Source: Thalassomonas actiniarum
GTDB lineage: Bacteria; Pseudomonadota; Gammaproteobacteria; Enterobacterales; Alteromonadaceae
Length of the DNA stretch: 64,000 bases
Assembly: GCF_000948975.2 (NCBI RefSeq)
Contig: NZ_CP059736.1
Span: 310,001 to 374,000, forward strand
Direction: 5' to 3'
The translations under genes and the position numbers were made by a program. Each line of letters begins with the position of its first letter. Positions within the stretch are counted from its first letter, which is position 1. The notes beneath the pieces were generated by a model. That model had not been told where the DNA came from, ran no database searches, and was given only the letters and a program-made list of their open reading frames with translations. Of the stretch, positions 60,168 through 64,000 are shown one piece after another.

Positions 60168-60629
60168 TTGATTGATAACCAACAAGGGCCTAAATTGCCA
60201 AGACATATGAGTTTTGGTTGGCTGATAGCCGTGTTGGGTAATGATATGGCTAACAACTTAGACGGTCACTTGAGAAAAATCGGGCTCAATATAAGTCTCT
60301 GGCCGACGTTATTTGCTCTTTGGGAAGAAGATGGACTTACCCAGACAGAGCTGACAAATCGTTGTAACACTGCACATTACACCACAACCAGGCTGCTCGA
60401 CACGCTTGAGAAGATGGAACTTGTAGAACGACAACCTCATCCAACGAGTAGACGGGCGCACTTGGTTTATTTAACAAAAAAAGGGCGTGAACTGGAGGTT
60501 GAGGCAACCTCGTTAGCAAGGCTATGTAATGATGAGGTTTTATCAGGTCTGTCTGCCGATGAAAAAGAGCTGGCCCATTCTCTTATGCTAAAAATAATCA
60601 AAAAGCGAAATCCAAATATGCACTCCTGA
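60168..60629 (+). CDS. MarR-family regulator
   Basis: 153 aa. LWPTLFALWEEDGLTQTELTNRCNTAHYTTTRLLDTLEKMELVERQPHPTSRRAHLVYLTKKGREL is the winged helix with the wing RRAHLVYLT. The start is TTG with AAGGAG six bases upstream; the first ATG lies 12 codons later. The gene follows the cytochrome b gene by 10 bases, so they form one operon. A Cys in the recognition part (NRCNTAH) could sense oxidants. Confidence 0.9.
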   Translation: MIDNQQGPKLPRHMSFGWLIAVLGNDMANNLDGHLRKIGLNISLWPTLFALWEEDGLTQTELTNRCNTAHYTTTRLLDTLEKMELVERQPHPTSRRAHLVYLTKKGRELEVEATSLARLCNDEVLSGLSADEKELAHSLMLKIIKKRNPNMHS

Positions 60630-60765
60630 ATATTCGCAGCGAGGAGGAATAGTTTAATTTTTGCTTTAATCAGCAATCCATTCCCGGCTGACACAAGATG
60701 AAATTGTCATTTCGTTATGGATATTAACGTTATCTATCCAGATTCAGGCCTGACTCCATGTACTG

Positions 60766-60798
60766 GCTGACAACTGCCTGCTTCAGGCAGTTGTCAGC
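60766..60798. terminator. Strong hairpin between converging genes
   Basis: 15-bp perfect arms GCTGACAACTGCCTG / CAGGCAGTTGTCAGC with a 3-nt loop. It lies between the MarR and protease genes and probably ends both transcripts, although the T-runs are weak. Confidence 0.65.
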
Positions 60799-60827
60799 TT
60801 ATGTTGATATTTTATATTCAAGGCTGC

Positions 60828-63587
60828 TTAGAACTGCTCTACTTCCACTTCGATCCAGGCTTGCGCAGTATTTTCAGTGCCCCCTTTAGCGACAGGGGTA
60901 ATACGGAAACCATTCCAGGGATCAGTAAAGCTTTTGCCTATTTGCAGCGGCGCGTCAGTTTCATCTTCCAGCGCCCAGTTGGCGGTACTTTGCGAGTTGG
61001 GCGTCATATCCAGGAGTTTGGAAATATGCACCCACCAGGCACCGGCATCATCTTGTTCCATATAGTCTTGTACGTTAACCAATACGCCATTTCTGAGCAA
61101 AGGCGTACGGAATTGCTGTGCCGGCGGCGTATCTTCTTCGCCATGGGCTGTGGTTCTGTACTCAAGCCAATAAGTGAGTTTTCCGTCACCGGATTTTAGC
61201 CTGATGCCGATATTACCCGGGTTGTTGGTGCCGCTGGCGCTGCCATGGTCAAAGGCATAAATCCGGTAGGTGCCTGAGCTGGTGACTAGGGGTACCTGGC
61301 TGTCGGTGAGCCAGCCTTTGAAGTAGCTTTTGAACATCAGGTTGATCTCTTCAAAGGTATGCCCGCCCATACCCATTAAGTCGAAGACATTGCCGTAGTC
61401 ACTGACGGTGTCATTGCCGGAATTAATAATACTGTTACCCGCTTCAACGGATCTGGCATGGTGCAGGCCAAAGGAATGCCCCATTTCATGGGCTATGGTG
61501 CTGCCTTTATGTGTGTAGACTTCCAGCAGCGGCGGGCTCGCCTGAGAATTGATCGAGGTCGCATCACTGGGGCCTATTTTAGGGGCGGTTACCATAACCA
61601 GGGTGGCTTCACCCGGGAAGTCAGGGTCGACACCGGCGGCGATGATTTTTTCTCTATATGCCGGTCGCCATGCGTTTTTGTCGTTATCGTATCTTGATTT
61701 TGGATCCGCCATGGTGGTTTTCGACTTGATTTCCCAGGTCACGGTAAAGTTGCCGTATGATTGCTCTTCGAAGTATTTTTTTACCAGCGCCATTTCGGCA
61801 TTGATTTTTTCTGTGGTGAAATCCAGTGGCGAGCCGGGGAAATCAAACGGGAAGATGATAAGGTTGACATGATCGTAGTCATAACCGCCGTTACCGGTAT
61901 CCGGTGCGCCAACGGTTTCCCGGCAGCTGGTTTTGTTAAAATCGGCAACAACACTGGCGCCTTTAAACAGCCCGCTGAGGTTGACATAATTCCAGCTGGC
62001 TGAAGGGTTGGTGATGATCACACATTCGGTATTGCCGACATGTTTTGAGCGTACGCTATCGTCACCCGGCGAAGGCCAGCTCCCTGCCCTGCCTTCCAGG
62101 GAAAGGTTCCCTAAGCCATGTTTAGTGGTAATGGCAATACTGGTGACCGCAGGCGTGACATTATAGGCAGAAATACTAAAGCCCTGTTTAGCACTGGATG
62201 CCGGCACACACACAGGCACACCGTCAGTTAACGTACCTGAGGTATCCGGGTCTTGGCTGGCACAGACATCAGGCAAGCTGCCTGTCGGTGGATTGATAAT
62301 GACACCGTCAAAGGAGACCGTGTAATCTTCAAACTCACCGGAGGCAACATTGCTACATGGCGCGCTAAGGGCCTGATTGTATTGCATGCCGATACGCATG
62401 CGGGTTGAACCTGAAGCGGTTTCCGGTACGGTAATGGTGCCGTTGACCGCCCCGTTGCCGCTTAAGGCGGAGATCACTTGTTCCCCGGCATCCAGAAAAT
62501 CGCCGTCTTTATTAAAGTCAATCCATACCGCCCAGTGCTCCGTGTAGGCGTTACCGCTAAAGCCCGGGGTTAAGGTAATGGTGTTGGCTCCTTTGGCCAG
62601 TTTTGCCACCTGACTGGTGTAATCGGCATAGTCGGATTGCGCTGATGTATTGTTTAAATCGCCCACTCGCACACCGGCGATCCATTCATGGCTGCCGCCG
62701 CCGCTGACCGCGCAATAATCTGTGGGATTGGTGCTGCCATCATTAATAGTGACTGAGGTGGTTGCTGAAGCTGAAGCGCCGTCATCGTCGGTCACGGTTA
62801 AAGTAACCGTATAGCTGCCTGCACTATGGTAAACATGATTGGGGTTTGCCGAGGTGCTGCTATTGCCGTCACCAAAATCCCATAACCAGGAAACAATATT
62901 GCCATCACTGTCTGACGAGCCGTTGCTGTTCATGGCAATACCGGCTCCGATATCGCCTGAATAGGGCCCGTCTGTTACTGCAGTCGGTGGCTGGTTGGAT
63001 GCAGAGCCGCCCAGGGAAACGCTATAATCTTCGACTTCTCCGGAGACTATATTTTCACAAGGGTTAAGCACTGCCTGGTTATATTTCATCAGGACCCGCA
63101 TACGGGTATTGCCCGATACATTTGCAGGCACTTCAATGGTACCGTTAACCGCGCTGTTACCGCTGCCGGTCATCACGTTTTCACCGCTGTCGGTAAAGTC
63201 ACCGTCCTGGTTGAAATCAATATAGACGGCAAAGTGCTCGGTATAGGCATTATTGACAAAACCCGGGGTTAAGGTAATGGCGTTGGCGCCGGGCACTAAG
63301 TTTGCGGTGAGTGCGGTAAAGTCGGTGTAAGGCGACACGCCGGTCGAAGTATTGTCGAGGTTCGCTACTTCTACCCTGGCGATATATTCGTAATCGCCGC
63401 CACCGGTACTGGTACAATAAGTGGCCGCGGCAGCTAAGTCAGCATTTACCGCCAGGCTTGTCTTTGCACTTTTGACGGGGGCCGGAAGCCCGCCTGTTAT
63501 CGTGGCGTGGGATGTGGCGCCTATCGAAGACAGCGCTGTCAGCAATAGCAAGCGCCTGGTATTGATATTTTTCATTTCTATCATCAT
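60828..63587 (-). CDS. Large exported GEVED-PKD-GEVED metzincin protease
   Basis: 919 aa. Signal peptide, then a first GEVED domain (about 55-190, YTEHFAVYIDFNQDGDFTDSGE ... GEVEDYSVS), a PKD domain (about 200-285, SWLWDFGDGNSSTSANPNHVYHSAGSYTVTLTV), a second GEVED domain (about 295-430) and a C-terminal metzincin. The zinc motif is HEMGHSFGLHH (from about 700) with the Met-turn DLMGMG. The end is beta-rich. It is probably a secreted calcium- and matrix-binding protease. The ATG at 63587 or one of the next in-frame ATGs is the start. Confidence 0.87.
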   Translation of the reverse strand: MMIEMKNINTRRLLLLTALSSIGATSHATITGGLPAPVKSAKTSLAVNADLAAAATYCTSTGGGDYEYIARVEVANLDNTSTGVSPYTDFTALTANLVPGANAITLTPGFVNNAYTEHFAVYIDFNQDGDFTDSGENVMTGSGNSAVNGTIEVPANVSGNTRMRVLMKYNQAVLNPCENIVSGEVEDYSVSLGGSASNQPPTAVTDGPYSGDIGAGIAMNSNGSSDSDGNIVSWLWDFGDGNSSTSANPNHVYHSAGSYTVTLTVTDDDGASASATTSVTINDGSTNPTDYCAVSGGGSHEWIAGVRVGDLNNTSAQSDYADYTSQVAKLAKGANTITLTPGFSGNAYTEHWAVWIDFNKDGDFLDAGEQVISALSGNGAVNGTITVPETASGSTRMRIGMQYNQALSAPCSNVASGEFEDYTVSFDGVIINPPTGSLPDVCASQDPDTSGTLTDGVPVCVPASSAKQGFSISAYNVTPAVTSIAITTKHGLGNLSLEGRAGSWPSPGDDSVRSKHVGNTECVIITNPSASWNYVNLSGLFKGASVVADFNKTSCRETVGAPDTGNGGYDYDHVNLIIFPFDFPGSPLDFTTEKINAEMALVKKYFEEQSYGNFTVTWEIKSKTTMADPKSRYDNDKNAWRPAYREKIIAAGVDPDFPGEATLVMVTAPKIGPSDATSINSQASPPLLEVYTHKGSTIAHEMGHSFGLHHARSVEAGNSIINSGNDTVSDYGNVFDLMGMGGHTFEEINLMFKSYFKGWLTDSQVPLVTSSGTYRIYAFDHGSASGTNNPGNIGIRLKSGDGKLTYWLEYRTTAHGEEDTPPAQQFRTPLLRNGVLVNVQDYMEQDDAGAWWVHISKLLDMTPNSQSTANWALEDETDAPLQIGKSFTDPWNGFRITPVAKGGTENTAQAWIEVEVEQF

Positions 63588-64000
63588 CCTTATGTTTTAG
63601 TTTTTATTCATTATTTTTTTCAGTTATTCAGCTCACCTTAACGTTATTAAATTCACTAAGTGTCAACGGCTGGATTGCGTTGTAGCAAAAATAACTACTC
63701 ACAAGTTAGCAAATAATTCGGAATATTGTATATTTTATACTCAAAATAAAATTGAAAAATATACAGCAGGAAAGCTGGAAATTGATTAATTCTATGAATA
63801 TTAATGATTTTATAATAAAAAATTCACATATAATTAAATGCGTATTTATATGCGATATAGAGATAAAACATTTGTTCACCTGCTGGCTCAAAAGGCCCGA
63901 TGAACAAGGTGTCAGGTTTTGCCTTTAGTGATAACGGTTGGGAAAATGCCAAGGTGACAATATAAACGCAAGTGATGTTAATAAAGCATTTCGGTAAAGC
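63588..64000. other. AT-rich tail without a gene
   Basis: No gene seen. It contains the protease promoter near its left end. The AT-rich part at about 63700-63860 may be a promoter or curved region of genes beyond the window. Confidence 0.5.

Overview
The window looks like the chromosome of a marine gammaproteobacterium of the Alteromonadales (Colwelliaceae or Thalassomonas type). This is an inference from gene content: a SoxR-controlled RND pump, a DUF5329 protein, a SymE-like protein, many secreted calcium- or metal-type surface proteins, an ECF sigma factor paired with a TPR Ser/Thr kinase, and an integron cassette array with VCR-like attC sites. No rRNA, tRNA or CRISPR array was seen.

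Layout. 0-2.5 kb: end of a type I secretion operon (ABC exporter plus a partial HlyD adaptor). 2.8-3.16 kb: a broken small gene followed by an intact intrinsic terminator. 3.2-8.5 kb: small metabolic and regulatory genes (SDR, flippase, monooxygenase-like, XRE/DUF4177, cyclase) and a two-gene locus with a structured leader. 9.1-16.0 kb: a cluster of integron gene cassettes without an integrase (CALIN-like). It has seven good attC sites, is entered on the left by an IS110-family (IS1111 subgroup) element at an attC core site, and is interrupted by a group IIC intron placed exactly inside an attC R' core. 16.3-18.5 kb: a CesT-like secretion chaperone followed by a probable effector with a Cys/His enzyme-like core, with no secretion machinery nearby. 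19.1-22.3 kb: a BspA/DUF285 lipoprotein and a secreted metallo-beta-lactamase-fold protein. 22.8-23.9 kb: a mini mercury operon (merR, merC, GDCCVxC protein) with a textbook MerR operator and no merA.

24-33.6 kb holds small Zn-finger-like, flavodoxin-fold and MerR genes, a secreted gluzincin, a ToxR/CadC-like membrane regulator, a SUMF1-Fn3-CBM secreted protein, a serine hydrolase with a membrane tail and an SRPBCC protein. 33.9-39.1 kb: RND efflux operon 1 (adaptor, pump, TetR regulator) with a TetR-type palindrome in front. 39-44 kb: CopD-like, GNAT, DUF998 and SymE-like genes and a large secreted protein of unknown family. 44.3-49.2 kb: ECF sigma factor, TPR kinase and a convergent di-heme peroxidase. 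50.4-52.1 kb: azoreductase and a divergent LysR regulator. 52.1-56.9 kb: soxR divergent from RND operon 2, with a clear SoxR box. 57.4-60.6 kb: an ArsP/YraQ-type permease, then a cytochrome c / cytochrome b561 / MarR cluster around a perfect palindrome. 60.8-63.6 kb: a large secreted GEVED-PKD-GEVED-metzincin protease.

The most interesting stretch is 9.1-18.5 kb. Two different mobile elements have targeted attC core sites in one cassette array. The IS carries, in its 3' non-coding end, a 10-nt match to its own right junction, which is what an RNA-guided IS110-type system predicts. The chaperone/effector pair sits directly beyond the array. Two loci (8.5 and 41.4 kb) also share a structured 5' leader upstream of SymE-like small proteins.
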